A stretch of DNA of 41,231 nt, from assembly GCA_013361685.1 (NCBI GenBank), contig JABFXP010000213.1:1-41231 (forward strand), read 5' to 3'. The notes under the pieces are model-generated. The model did no database searches. It had not been told where the DNA came from and saw only the letters and a program-made list of their open reading frames with translations. The position numbers were made by a program, and so were the translations under genes. Source of the DNA: Catenulispora sp. GTDB lineage: Bacteria; Actinomycetota; Actinomycetes; Streptomycetales; Catenulisporaceae. Position 1 is the first letter of the stretch, and each line of letters opens with the position of its first letter. This document shows, piece by piece, positions 34,502-41,231 of the stretch.

Positions 34502-34517
34502 TATAACGAACGTTCTA
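34502..34517 (+). promoter_or_regulatory. Operator E of the TATAAC-N4-GTTMTA family (AMP-ligase gene)
   Basis: TATAACGAACGTTCTA lies 13 bases before the GTG of the ligase, and the AAGGAG ribosome site begins at 34520. If TATAAC serves as -10 element, transcription would start near 34514 with a 17-nt leader. The ligase therefore appears to have its own repressed promoter within the importer cluster. Confidence 0.7.
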
Positions 34518-34530
34518 TTAAGGAGTCCTC

Positions 34531-36078
34531 GTGGCCACCCAACTCTCCTTCGACCTCAAACCCCACCACCAGGCCGTCCTGGGCCTGACCATCCCCGAGG
34601 CACTCGACTTCGCCGAGCAGACCTCCGGCGACAAGGGCGCCCTGCACATCGTCGCCACCGGCGAGCGCATGACCTGGGGCGAGCTTCGCGAGGCCATCGC
34701 ACGGGTCCGCTCTGCGCTGGAGGAGCGCGGGCTCAAGCCGGGCGACAAGGTCGGCATCATGCTGCGCAACCAGATCGAGTTCCCTTTGGTCTGGCTCGCC
34801 GTCATCGAAGCCGGGGCCGTCGCCGTGCCGCTCAACCCCAAGTACACCCGGCGCGAAGTGGACTTCGTCCTCGGCGACACCGAGGCAACCTGGCTCGTCG
34901 CCGCCGCCGACCTCGCCGAACTGGTCGCCGACGCGGTCCCCGCCGACCAGCTCATCTCGACCGGCGAGCAGTTCGACGCGCTGCTCACCCACGCCCACAC
35001 GCCGCGTACCCACCAGGCCGAACGTCGGGACGTCGTCGGGATCCAGTTCACTTCCGGCACCACCGGACTGCCCAAGGGCTGCCTGCTCACCCATGAGTAC
35101 TGGCTTGACCTCGGCGTCTACAGCGCCGCCGGCTCCCTGGACCCGCAGGAGTACCTTGCCGACCACCCCTTCTACTACATGCAGAACCAGGCGTACTTCT
35201 TCGCCGCGCTCGCCGGCGGCGGCCGGCTGCACATCACGCCGGGGCTCAGCCGCAGCAAGTTCATGGGATGGCTGATCGACCTCGAGATCGACTACGCGTG
35301 GATCGACGAGGACATGCTGGAGTTCCCGCCCTCGGACAACGACAAGAAGCTCAAGCTCAAGCGCGCCCCCGTCAGCGGCATGCTGCCCTGGCTGCATGCC
35401 GACCTGGAACAGCGCTTCGACCTGGCCGCCCGGGAGTTGTACGCCAGCACCGAGGTCGGCGGCGGCACGGCCGTCCCCTGGGACCGAACTGACCGCGTCG
35501 GCTCCGGCTCGATGGGCTGGTGCCTGCCCACCCGCGAATCCAAGGTCATCGACGACCAGGGCAACGAGGTCGCCCCCGGTGTCGAGGGCGAACTGTGCAT
35601 GCGCGGACCCGGCATGATGCTCGGCTACCACAACCGCCCCGAGGCCAACGCCGAGCTGTTCCTGCCCGGAGGCTGGTTCCGGACCGGCGACGTCGTGCGC
35701 AAGACCGAGGACGGCGAACACTTCTACGTCGGCCGCACCCGCGACATGATCCGCCGCAGCGACGAGAGCATCTCGGCAGTCGAAGTCGAGCTGTGCATCT
35801 ATTCCATGGACGACGTCGATGACGTCGCCGTCATCCCCGTGCCCGATGCCAAGCGCGGCGAGGAGGTCAAGGCCCTCATCGTCCTGGCGCCCGGCAGCAA
35901 GTTGTCCGTGGAGGACATCATCGCCTGGTGCAACCAGAACCTCGCACCGTTCAAGGTGCCGCGGTACATCGAGTTCCGCTCCGAGCTGCCGTACACGGCC
36001 AGCGGCAAGGTCGCCAAGGGTGAGCTGAAAGCAGAGGAGCCGATCACTGAGCACGTCGTCGACACGCGCCCTGCCTAA
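34531..36078 (+). CDS. AMP-forming acyl-CoA ligase/synthetase
   Basis: 515 residues from GTG 34531 with AAGGAG. ANL-superfamily motifs occur in order: P-loop FTSGTTGLPKG (about residue 174), YASTEVGGGT, GWFRTGD, GRTRDMIRRSDESISAVEVE (hinge) and the catalytic Lys K493 in ASGKVAKGEL. It lacks carrier-protein domains and membrane or signal segments. Expected reaction: acid + ATP to acyl-AMP, then CoA thioester. It resembles crotonobetaine/carnitine-CoA ligase-type CaiC proteins in overall shape, but the acid cannot be named. It would activate the acid freed by the amidase or esterases, and the MaoC-like protein could then act on the thioester. Own operator E upstream. Confidence 0.92.
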   Translation: MATQLSFDLKPHHQAVLGLTIPEALDFAEQTSGDKGALHIVATGERMTWGELREAIARVRSALEERGLKPGDKVGIMLRNQIEFPLVWLAVIEAGAVAVPLNPKYTRREVDFVLGDTEATWLVAAADLAELVADAVPADQLISTGEQFDALLTHAHTPRTHQAERRDVVGIQFTSGTTGLPKGCLLTHEYWLDLGVYSAAGSLDPQEYLADHPFYYMQNQAYFFAALAGGGRLHITPGLSRSKFMGWLIDLEIDYAWIDEDMLEFPPSDNDKKLKLKRAPVSGMLPWLHADLEQRFDLAARELYASTEVGGGTAVPWDRTDRVGSGSMGWCLPTRESKVIDDQGNEVAPGVEGELCMRGPGMMLGYHNRPEANAELFLPGGWFRTGDVVRKTEDGEHFYVGRTRDMIRRSDESISAVEVELCIYSMDDVDDVAVIPVPDAKRGEEVKALIVLAPGSKLSVEDIIAWCNQNLAPFKVPRYIEFRSELPYTASGKVAKGELKAEEPITEHVVDTRPA

Positions 36079-36110
36079 AGCGCGGGTGCGGGTGGGGACG
36101 ACGAGGCGAA

Positions 36111-36148
36111 GCGTCCGCGCGGGATGACTACACGTTCCGCGCGGACGC
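36111..36148. terminator. Bidirectional terminator overlapping the end of the TetR gene
   Basis: A perfect 12-bp stem, GCGTCCGCGCGG (36111-36122) and its complement (36137-36148), surrounds the TAG stop of the minus-strand TetR gene. It lies 33 bases after the plus-strand ligase stop. It separates the two convergent genes. No strong U-tract on either side, as is common in actinobacteria. Confidence 0.65.
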
Positions 36149-36742
36149 CGGCTGCAGCGCCACCGGCGTGTGAAGCGGCAGCATCGAGATGAACCGCTCC
36201 GCGACACGCAGCTGGCGCTCGCGCGTCCAGATCTCCGGGTGCTCGATCGTCGACAGCGCCATCCCGCTGATCCAGGACCGCATCAGGTCGACCGTCATCT
36301 CCAGGTCTTCCTCGTCGACAAGCTCGGCCACGTGATCGCGATAGACCCCGCGCATCAGCGGCTCCAACCGCATGATGAACTCGTCAATCAGAGGATCCAC
36401 ATCCCGATGCGCCACCAACGCGATTCGCGCCTTCTCCAAGGTGACCGACCACTCGTCGGACGGAATGGCCCACTCGATGACCAGCCGCAGCCGCTCGATG
36501 GGATCGGCCACGTTCTGCACTTCTTCGTTGAAGTCCGAGATGTCCTGCACCTGCGAGGCGAGGATCGCCTCCATGAGGGCCTCGCGGTTGGGGAAGTAGT
36601 GCGTAATCAGCGTCATCGACCCGCCCATTTGCTTGGCGAGGTTCCGCAGGCTGAACGTGCCGAAACCGCCCTTGCTCAACGTGGTGATGGCCGCGTTGAT
36701 GATTTCCTTCGCCCGTTCTTCGGGGTCGACAACCTTGGGCAC
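36128..36742 (-). CDS. TetR-family regulator (BetI-like) of the ester/amide module
   Basis: 204 residues from GTG 36742, with GGAAGGG six bases upstream; a longer ATG start at 36814 would add residues lying across a possible operator. HTH: EERAKEIINAAITTLSKGG, then FSLRNLAKQMGGSMTLITHYFPNREALMEAI. The C-terminal domain holds MRSWISGMALSTIEHPEIWTRERQ. It resembles the TetR protein at 9985-10638 in both domains. Placed in the middle of genes that carry TATAAC-type operators, it is the best candidate for their repressor; its ligand may be the imported compound or its CoA ester. Confidence 0.9.
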   Translation of the reverse strand: MPKVVDPEERAKEIINAAITTLSKGGFGTFSLRNLAKQMGGSMTLITHYFPNREALMEAILASQVQDISDFNEEVQNVADPIERLRLVIEWAIPSDEWSVTLEKARIALVAHRDVDPLIDEFIMRLEPLMRGVYRDHVAELVDEEDLEMTVDLMRSWISGMALSTIEHPEIWTRERQLRVAERFISMLPLHTPVALQPASARNV

Positions 36743-36807
36743 TTCATTCCCTTCCGTGGCAAGGAGGCGGGAATCCGGCTGCACGCCCAAGGATGCCCAA
36801 GTTATGT

Positions 36808-36823
36808 ATTGCACATGTTACAC
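36808..36823 (-). promoter_or_regulatory. Degenerate TATAAC-type site upstream of the second TetR gene
   Basis: On the minus strand TGTAACATGTGCAATA fits the dyad TATAAC-N4-GTTMTA at 9 of 12 fixed positions. It lies 66 bases before the GTG of the TetR gene, suitable for autoregulation. Weaker than sites A-F. The rest of 36824-37015 shows no gene. Confidence 0.4.
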
Positions 36824-37015
36824 CAAGCGTCGTCACGCTTCCCGGTGGCCAGCGGTCGTTGCGCTCCACCCGGCCGTGTTTCCCATTCGCAGGCGTTGAC
36901 TGCGCCCGCTTCGGCTCCGCATGCACTGCGCGCCGACGCCGGGTCGGCGATGTCGGCTCCGGAGAAACGCGTAGCTGCTGCGAGCGGTGGTCGTGTGCCC
37001 GCCGCTCGGGTTTCG

Positions 37016-37045
37016 TATAGCGGCTGTTATATATAGACTGTTGTG
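37016..37045 (+). promoter_or_regulatory. Operator F of the TATAAC-N4-GTTMTA family (M28-type gene)
   Basis: TATAGCGGCTGTTATA (37016-37031) is a near-perfect palindrome with one mismatch to the dyad. A second, weaker copy, TATATAGACTGTTGTG (37030-37045), overlaps it. They lie about 120 bases before the M28-type start codon in an AT-rich island, so they probably cover its promoter. Confidence 0.6.
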
Positions 37046-37165
37046 CGAAGCCCGGCCAGCTCCGCAGTTCGGATCCCCGCACCTTCAACCTGGGCACCTG
37101 GCCGCAGGCGAGCCGCCGTCGCTACGCCTCCCTTGCCAAGAACAACAATCCGAGAAAAGCGACCC

Positions 37166-38614
37166 ATGAAAGGACCGACGCACGTGAGTTCCGTCCCGCA
37201 GACCGCCCCGGGCGACAACCAGGCGAGCACGGCCAGCATCCCCAACGGCGAGACGATCCTGTCGTGGGTCAAGGACCTCGCGGCAATCACCAGCCGCGGC
37301 ACCCAGACCATCGACGACCACCGCTCCGTGAACTACCTGCTGAATGTCTTCCGCAGCTTCGGCCTCAGCGACATCCAGGTACAGGAGGCCCCGTCCCTGC
37401 ATTGGCGGGCCGACGTGTCGCAGCTGACCATCGGCTCCGCCTCGATCCCGCATTCGCCGGCGGTGTTCTGCTTCGACACCGGCAGCACGGAGTTCTCCAC
37501 CGGACCCGATGGACTGACGGCCGCGATCGTCGACGTCGGCGACGGCGGGGAAGAGGACTTCGAGAAGGCCGACGTCACCGGAAAGATCGTCCTGTTCAAC
37601 CTCCGGTTCCTGCTGCCACGCAGCGCGCTGCTGGCGGTGGGCGAGTTCCTGTACGACCCGAACAAGACGGCCGACCCGGCTGACATGGACACCGCCAACC
37701 CCTACCTCGACAACAGCGAGGACGTTCTGGAACGCGCCATCAACGCTGGCGCCGCCGGGTTCATCGGCGTCCTGGTCGACTACTTCGACTCCCACGACAT
37801 CCGCCCGGAGTACCTCCCGGACATCACCGTGCCAGGAATGTGGGTCACCAAGGCGAACGGCGAGCAGATCCGCACCTTGGTCGCCTCCGGCGCCTCCACC
37901 GCGACGATGCACCTGGAAGGCATCCGATCCCCGACTCCGGCCCGCACCGTCATAGGTTTCCTGCCCGGCCGTAGCACCGACACCATCATGGTCCAGTCGC
38001 ACCACGACTCGGCCTGGCACGGAGGCGTCGAGGACGCCTCCGGCACCGCAGAGGTCCTGGCCTTGGCCCGCTACTACAGTCAGATCCCTCAGCAGCAGCG
38101 CCCCAAGACCCTGATGTTCGTGCTCATGGACAGCCACTGGACCGGCTACCAGGCCCATGCCAAGTTCGTCGAAGAGTTCATCACCAACCCGAAGACGCCG
38201 CTCCGGATCGTCGCGAACGTCACCCTGGAGCACATCGCCAAGCAGGCCGAGATCGGCCCCGGCGGCACGCTCCAAGTCTTCGACCGGCCCGAGTACCGCG
38301 CCGTCTTTGAGAACGTCAGCCCGGTTCTGAAGACGGTCATCGAGGACGCCATCACCACCCATGATCTGCAGCGCACTGTGCGCCTGCCGACCGACACGCT
38401 GTTCCCGCTGATCGGAGAGCTGCCCACGGACGCCGACCTGATCTACCAGGCCGGCGTACCGACCATCAGCTTCGTCAGCGGCCCGCTGTACCTCTACGAC
38501 AAGGCCGACACGATCGACATGGTCTACACGCCAGATCTCGAGCCGGTAGCTCACGCGTTCGCTGAGATCATCGACCACTTGGCCGCGACGCCGAACGAGC
38601 AGATTGGCGCTTAA
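37166..38614 (+). CDS. M28-family metallopeptidase-like hydrolase with PA domain
   Basis: 482 residues from ATG 37166; GTG 37184 with AAAGGA upstream is an equally possible start. No signal peptide, unlike most secreted M28 enzymes, so cytoplasmic. Residues about 90-280 form a protease-associated-type insert (AAIVDVGDGGEEDFEKADVTGKIVLFN and AGAAGFIGVLVDYFD). The metallopeptidase part begins ARTVIGFLPGRSTDTIMVQSHHDS, with the zinc His/Asp pair, and WHGGVEDASGTAEVLALARYY, with the bridging Asp. The expected ED or EE pair seems altered to MDSHW; a further His lies in LEHIAKQ. Probably cleaves a peptide or amide bond of the imported compound. Operator F precedes it. Confidence 0.85.
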   Translation: MKGPTHVSSVPQTAPGDNQASTASIPNGETILSWVKDLAAITSRGTQTIDDHRSVNYLLNVFRSFGLSDIQVQEAPSLHWRADVSQLTIGSASIPHSPAVFCFDTGSTEFSTGPDGLTAAIVDVGDGGEEDFEKADVTGKIVLFNLRFLLPRSALLAVGEFLYDPNKTADPADMDTANPYLDNSEDVLERAINAGAAGFIGVLVDYFDSHDIRPEYLPDITVPGMWVTKANGEQIRTLVASGASTATMHLEGIRSPTPARTVIGFLPGRSTDTIMVQSHHDSAWHGGVEDASGTAEVLALARYYSQIPQQQRPKTLMFVLMDSHWTGYQAHAKFVEEFITNPKTPLRIVANVTLEHIAKQAEIGPGGTLQVFDRPEYRAVFENVSPVLKTVIEDAITTHDLQRTVRLPTDTLFPLIGELPTDADLIYQAGVPTISFVSGPLYLYDKADTIDMVYTPDLEPVAHAFAEIIDHLAATPNEQIGA

Positions 38615-38814
38615 GGTCGTCGGCCGCCACGCCGAGGTTTTCATGCCGGTAGGCGGGCCGGAACAGCGGCCCGCTGTCCGGCGGCTGCCCGGCTGGGGTG
38701 CGGAGACACCCCCCGTATAAGGGGGAGTTGTTGTGGTGCCGGCAAGGCCGCCGTTGCGAACGGACGCCACGGATTGCGCCCGCCAGGGAGCATTGGTGAT
38801 TCAGACCTAGCTCG

Positions 38815-38969
38815 GGTCTTCGGCCATGGTGCTCGAGCCAGCATTGGCGGGCTTTGCACTGCAGGAATCCACCCTGGTCATTGCCATCGTGCTGGGACGC
38901 TTCGACCTCGAACTCGACGACCCCAGCTACGAACGCGCCATTGAGGAAACCCTGCCCATCAAAACCTAA
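38815..38969 (+). pseudogene. C-terminal remnant of a cytochrome P450 (CYP102-like)
   Basis: The heme-binding loop is readable as VFGHGARASIGG, where the invariant Cys of FGxGxRxCxG is Ser. One frameshift later it continues FALQESTLVIAIVLGRFDLE, DDPSYERAIEETLPIKT and TAA at 38969. This equals the last 50 residues of a P450 domain of the CYP102 (P450-BM3) type, whose equivalent reads FALxEATLVL...ETLTIKP. With the heme ligand lost, a frameshift and no upstream domain it is dead. The flanks, 38615-38814 and 38970-39079, show no gene; a CCCCCC/GGGGGG-like hairpin lies at 38708-38726. Confidence 0.7.
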
Positions 38970-39079
38970 TGACTTCGCCATCTGAGTAACCGCCACTTCC
39001 CAGGCAACTGTGCACACCCGAGCGGAGACCCCTGTCCCGGCCAACAGCCAGACGCCGACACATCCATGGAGGAATCCAG

Positions 39080-40621
39080 ATGACAGCCAAGTCCCGCATC
39101 CCAACGGACAGTCCCGGGGCGCCAGCGCTGGTGGTCTGTACGGCCGCCGGTGCGGTCCGCGGAAGAAGGGAGGAGGGGCTCGTCGTCTTCCGCGGTATCC
39201 CCTTCGCCGCTCCTCCGGTGGGCGAGGCCCGCTTCCAGGCACCCCGTCCCGCGCACGCCTGGGACGGGATACGCGACGCCCACGCTTTCGGTCCGCCGCC
39301 CCCGCAGGACTTCGGCAACCTCGGCGGACTGGAATCGCTTGACCCTCCCAAGGGTGATGATTGGCTCACTGTGAACGTCTGGACCCCCGAACCGGACCCG
39401 GCAGCCCTCCGCCCCGTCATGGTGTGGATCTACGGGGGCGCATACATGTTCGGTCACTCGGGCAGCCCTGGCTACGACGCCCGGCGCATCGCCGCTGACG
39501 GCGACGTGGTGGTCGTGTCCCTCAACTACCGGTTGGGCATGGAGGGGTTCGCGGCAATCGAGGGTGCGCCCGCCAACCGAGGTCTGCTCGATCAGGTGGC
39601 GGCGCTGGAATGGGTTCGGGACAACATCGCGGGGTTCGGCGGCGACCCTGACCAGGTCACGGTCTTCGGCGAGTCTGCGGGGGCCGGCTCCGCCGCGTCT
39701 CTGCTCTCCATGCCGCGCGCGGCCGGCCTCTTCGGGCGCGTGATCGCGCAGAGCGTCCCGGGAACGTTCTTCTCCGGCGCGCTCGCCCGAGACGTTGGTC
39801 TTGCCCTTGCCGCCGAGATGGGGCTGCGCCCCACGGTCGCCGACCTCTCGATGGTCGCTCCGCACCGCCTGACGTCTGCGGGCGCGGCACTGAGCTCCAA
39901 GATGATCCACTATGTCGACCGCTGGGGCCAGGCGGCGCCCGCGGTCACGCCGTTCTCTCCCGTGGTCGACGGCGACGTCCTGCCAACAACGCCCTGGCAG
40001 GCGCTGGCGGCTGGATCGGCGAAGAACATCGACCTCCTCGTCGGCCACAACCGGGATGAGTACCGCCTGTTCACTGTCATTGCGGGCGAGCAGATTACCG
40101 AGGACCAGGCCAGCGCGGCCCTCCGCCTCTTCGCCCCCGGCCCCGACGGCGAACAGACATACCGCGCTGCGTTCCCCGACGCCCCCGCCGGCGAGCTCTT
40201 CGAACGAGTGCAGACGGACTGGCTGTTCAACATGCCCACCCTGTACCTGGCCGAAGCACAGCGGTCCGGTGGCGGCACAGCCCATGTCTACGAACTGACC
40301 TGGCCGGCCCCGGGCATCGGCGGCGAGCTCGGCGCCTGCCACGCCCTGGACATCCCACTGCTGTTCGGCACCTACGGAGCGGACCTGGGCGCCCTGTTCT
40401 TCGAGGGCACGGAACCGTCCCAAGATGCCTTGACGCTGTCGTCCCGCTTCCGCTCGTCCTGGACGTCCTTCGCTCGATCGGGCGATCCGGGCTGGCCGAC
40501 GTACGACGAGCGGCGGCTGGTACAGGTGCTTGACACGATGCCGGTGGTCACGGCCTACCCAGAGGAACGCTCGCGGCGTCTCTGGGAGGGCTACAACTTC
40601 AATTCCCTGCCGCTGCTGTGA
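39080..40621 (+). CDS. Type-B carboxylesterase
   Basis: 513 residues from ATG 39080 after GAGGAATCCAG. Alpha/beta-hydrolase of the COesterase family: GAVRGRREEGLVVFRGIPFA at the start, then DDWLTVNVWTP and VMVWIYGGAYMFG (oxyanion hole). The nucleophile is S199 in VFGESAGAGS, the acid E327 in GHNRDEYRLF, and the base H421 in GACHALDIPLLFG. No signal peptide, so cytoplasmic. Hydrolyses carboxylic esters, probably of the imported compound; no TATAAC-type site was seen directly upstream. Last protein gene before the right attachment repeat. Confidence 0.93.
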   Translation: MTAKSRIPTDSPGAPALVVCTAAGAVRGRREEGLVVFRGIPFAAPPVGEARFQAPRPAHAWDGIRDAHAFGPPPPQDFGNLGGLESLDPPKGDDWLTVNVWTPEPDPAALRPVMVWIYGGAYMFGHSGSPGYDARRIAADGDVVVVSLNYRLGMEGFAAIEGAPANRGLLDQVAALEWVRDNIAGFGGDPDQVTVFGESAGAGSAASLLSMPRAAGLFGRVIAQSVPGTFFSGALARDVGLALAAEMGLRPTVADLSMVAPHRLTSAGAALSSKMIHYVDRWGQAAPAVTPFSPVVDGDVLPTTPWQALAAGSAKNIDLLVGHNRDEYRLFTVIAGEQITEDQASAALRLFAPGPDGEQTYRAAFPDAPAGELFERVQTDWLFNMPTLYLAEAQRSGGGTAHVYELTWPAPGIGGELGACHALDIPLLFGTYGADLGALFFEGTEPSQDALTLSSRFRSSWTSFARSGDPGWPTYDERRLVQVLDTMPVVTAYPEERSRRLWEGYNFNSLPLL

Positions 40622-41094
40622 GCTCGGGTGATCACGAACCGCTTGATCATGCGGCGTCTCCGTTCCCGCTGTGCTGCCAGACCTGAGGCGAACTGACGCG
40701 GTCGGGGCCATGACGTGGTTCGTCGACACCCCCGGCTTCTCCGGCCCCGGACTCGAATTCGTCGCCTCCGAGGTGACTGTCCCCGTCCTAGCGAGGACTG
40801 CGGCGGTGATGGGGGAGGGGCGAATCCTAAGAAGGTTCGCGCCTGATCAAGCGTCGTCAGGTTCAAATGAGAACTGGGCGCCAGCGGAAGTCGTGCGGAC
40901 CGAACGAGTCGGTGGCGGATCGGGCGATGAGTTCGAAACCGCTGACCTGCAACATTACCGTGTTGCGATCGTATTTGAACCTACGGTGCATTGGCCGCGG
41001 AACGCTCGAGCGCCCCGGCCTGACCTGTCTCAGCTTGTCGCGATGCGTGCCACGGCGACTCGACGCCTACTGAGAAGCCTGCGGACAGGTAGGC
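40622..41094. other. Gene-free stretch with a degenerate attachment-site copy
   Basis: No gene is supported. At 40942-40961 CTGACCTGCAACATTACCGT matches the flank of the left repeat (2241-2260) at 18 of 20 bases. ATTTGAACCT follows at 40973-40982, at the same distance as in the left repeat (31 versus 32). This is a worn third copy of the tRNA-flank region and a possible trace of an earlier integration. Confidence 0.55.
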
Positions 41095-41126
41095 AAAAGG
41101 CCCGGCTCCAGAAGATAAGCCGGGCC
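41095..41126 (-). terminator. Intrinsic terminator of the tRNA-Pro gene
   Basis: A perfect 9-bp stem, GGCCCGGCT / AGCCGGGCC (41099-41107 and 41118-41126), with a 10-nt loop is followed on the minus strand by TTTTG. It begins 20 nt after the tRNA 3' end at 41147. Confidence 0.85.
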
Positions 41127-41145
41127 TGTGACCTGCTCTTTCGCG

Positions 41146-41220
<75 letters not shown>

Positions 41221-41231
41221 CCTGCCCGTCG

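Noticed and set aside
34387-36207. Open minus-strand frame of 606 codons
   Set aside because: Antisense to the AMP-forming ligase and free of recognisable domains.
37085-38770. Open minus-strand frame of 561 codons
   Set aside because: Mirror of the M28-type gene; Val/Asp/Gln-rich low-complexity sequence.
38966-40729. Open minus-strand frame of 587 codons
   Set aside because: Antisense to the carboxylesterase with its complete catalytic triad; no motifs of its own.
2302-41145. Integrase gene expected for a tRNA-borne island
   Set aside because: No frame shows the tyrosine recombinase R...HxxR...Y pattern or a serine recombinase start. The only recombinase genes are IS transposase relics, so none is reported.

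Overview
The window is high-GC DNA (roughly two thirds G+C, strong third-position GC, many GTG starts, 4-bp ATGA/GTGA operon overlaps). It carries actinobacterial family markers: a T7SS/WXG-type polymorphic toxin, CUT1 sugar importer, LacI and TetR pairs, and IS701- and IS1182-type elements. It most likely comes from a filamentous soil actinomycete of the Streptomyces/Catenulispora type. The genus cannot be fixed from the sequence.

Layout. Positions 1-2258 hold the start of a secreted protease-like gene, a decayed LuxR-type regulator and an intrinsic terminator. A 43-bp direct repeat (2259-2301 and 41146-41188) then encloses 38.9 kb. The right copy is the 3' half of an intact tRNA-Pro(GGG) gene, the left copy an orphan 3' half. 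This is the footprint of a genomic island integrated in tRNA-Pro. No integrase gene is visible inside.

Inside the repeat, from left to right: an IS701-type remnant (2485-3408); a minus-strand toxin/immunity pair (3585-5524) with a divergent unknown gene (5609-6253); a decayed IS1182 element (6349-7926); an efflux module of MFS transporter, TetR regulator and divergent MMPL transporter (8425-13055); a carbohydrate module (13460-24578) of GH43, LacI, GH42, an ABC importer without ATPase, GH20 and a second LacI; relics of araB and a sensor kinase (24633-25185); and an ester/amide module (25239-40621). The last contains a CocE-type hydrolase, amidase, MaoC-like protein, complete Dpp/Opp-type importer, AMP-forming ligase, TetR regulator, M28-type hydrolase, cytochrome P450 relic and type-B carboxylesterase. 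The tRNA-Pro gene and its terminator close the window.

How the genes may work together. In the carbohydrate module, oligosaccharides would be bound and imported by the ABC system and cut inside by GH42 and GH43, while the Tat-exported GH20 trims hexosamines outside. A 16-bp LacI-type palindrome precedes GH42. In the ester/amide module and the efflux module, one dyad, TATAAC-N4-GTT(C/A)TA, recurs six times at promoters, and the two TetR proteins (10638 and 36742 starts) look like paralogues. I infer one regulon that senses a compound, imports it, cleaves ester and amide bonds, activates the released acid as a CoA thioester, and possibly exports toxic forms. Its substrate is unknown, and this is the best candidate for an undescribed system here.
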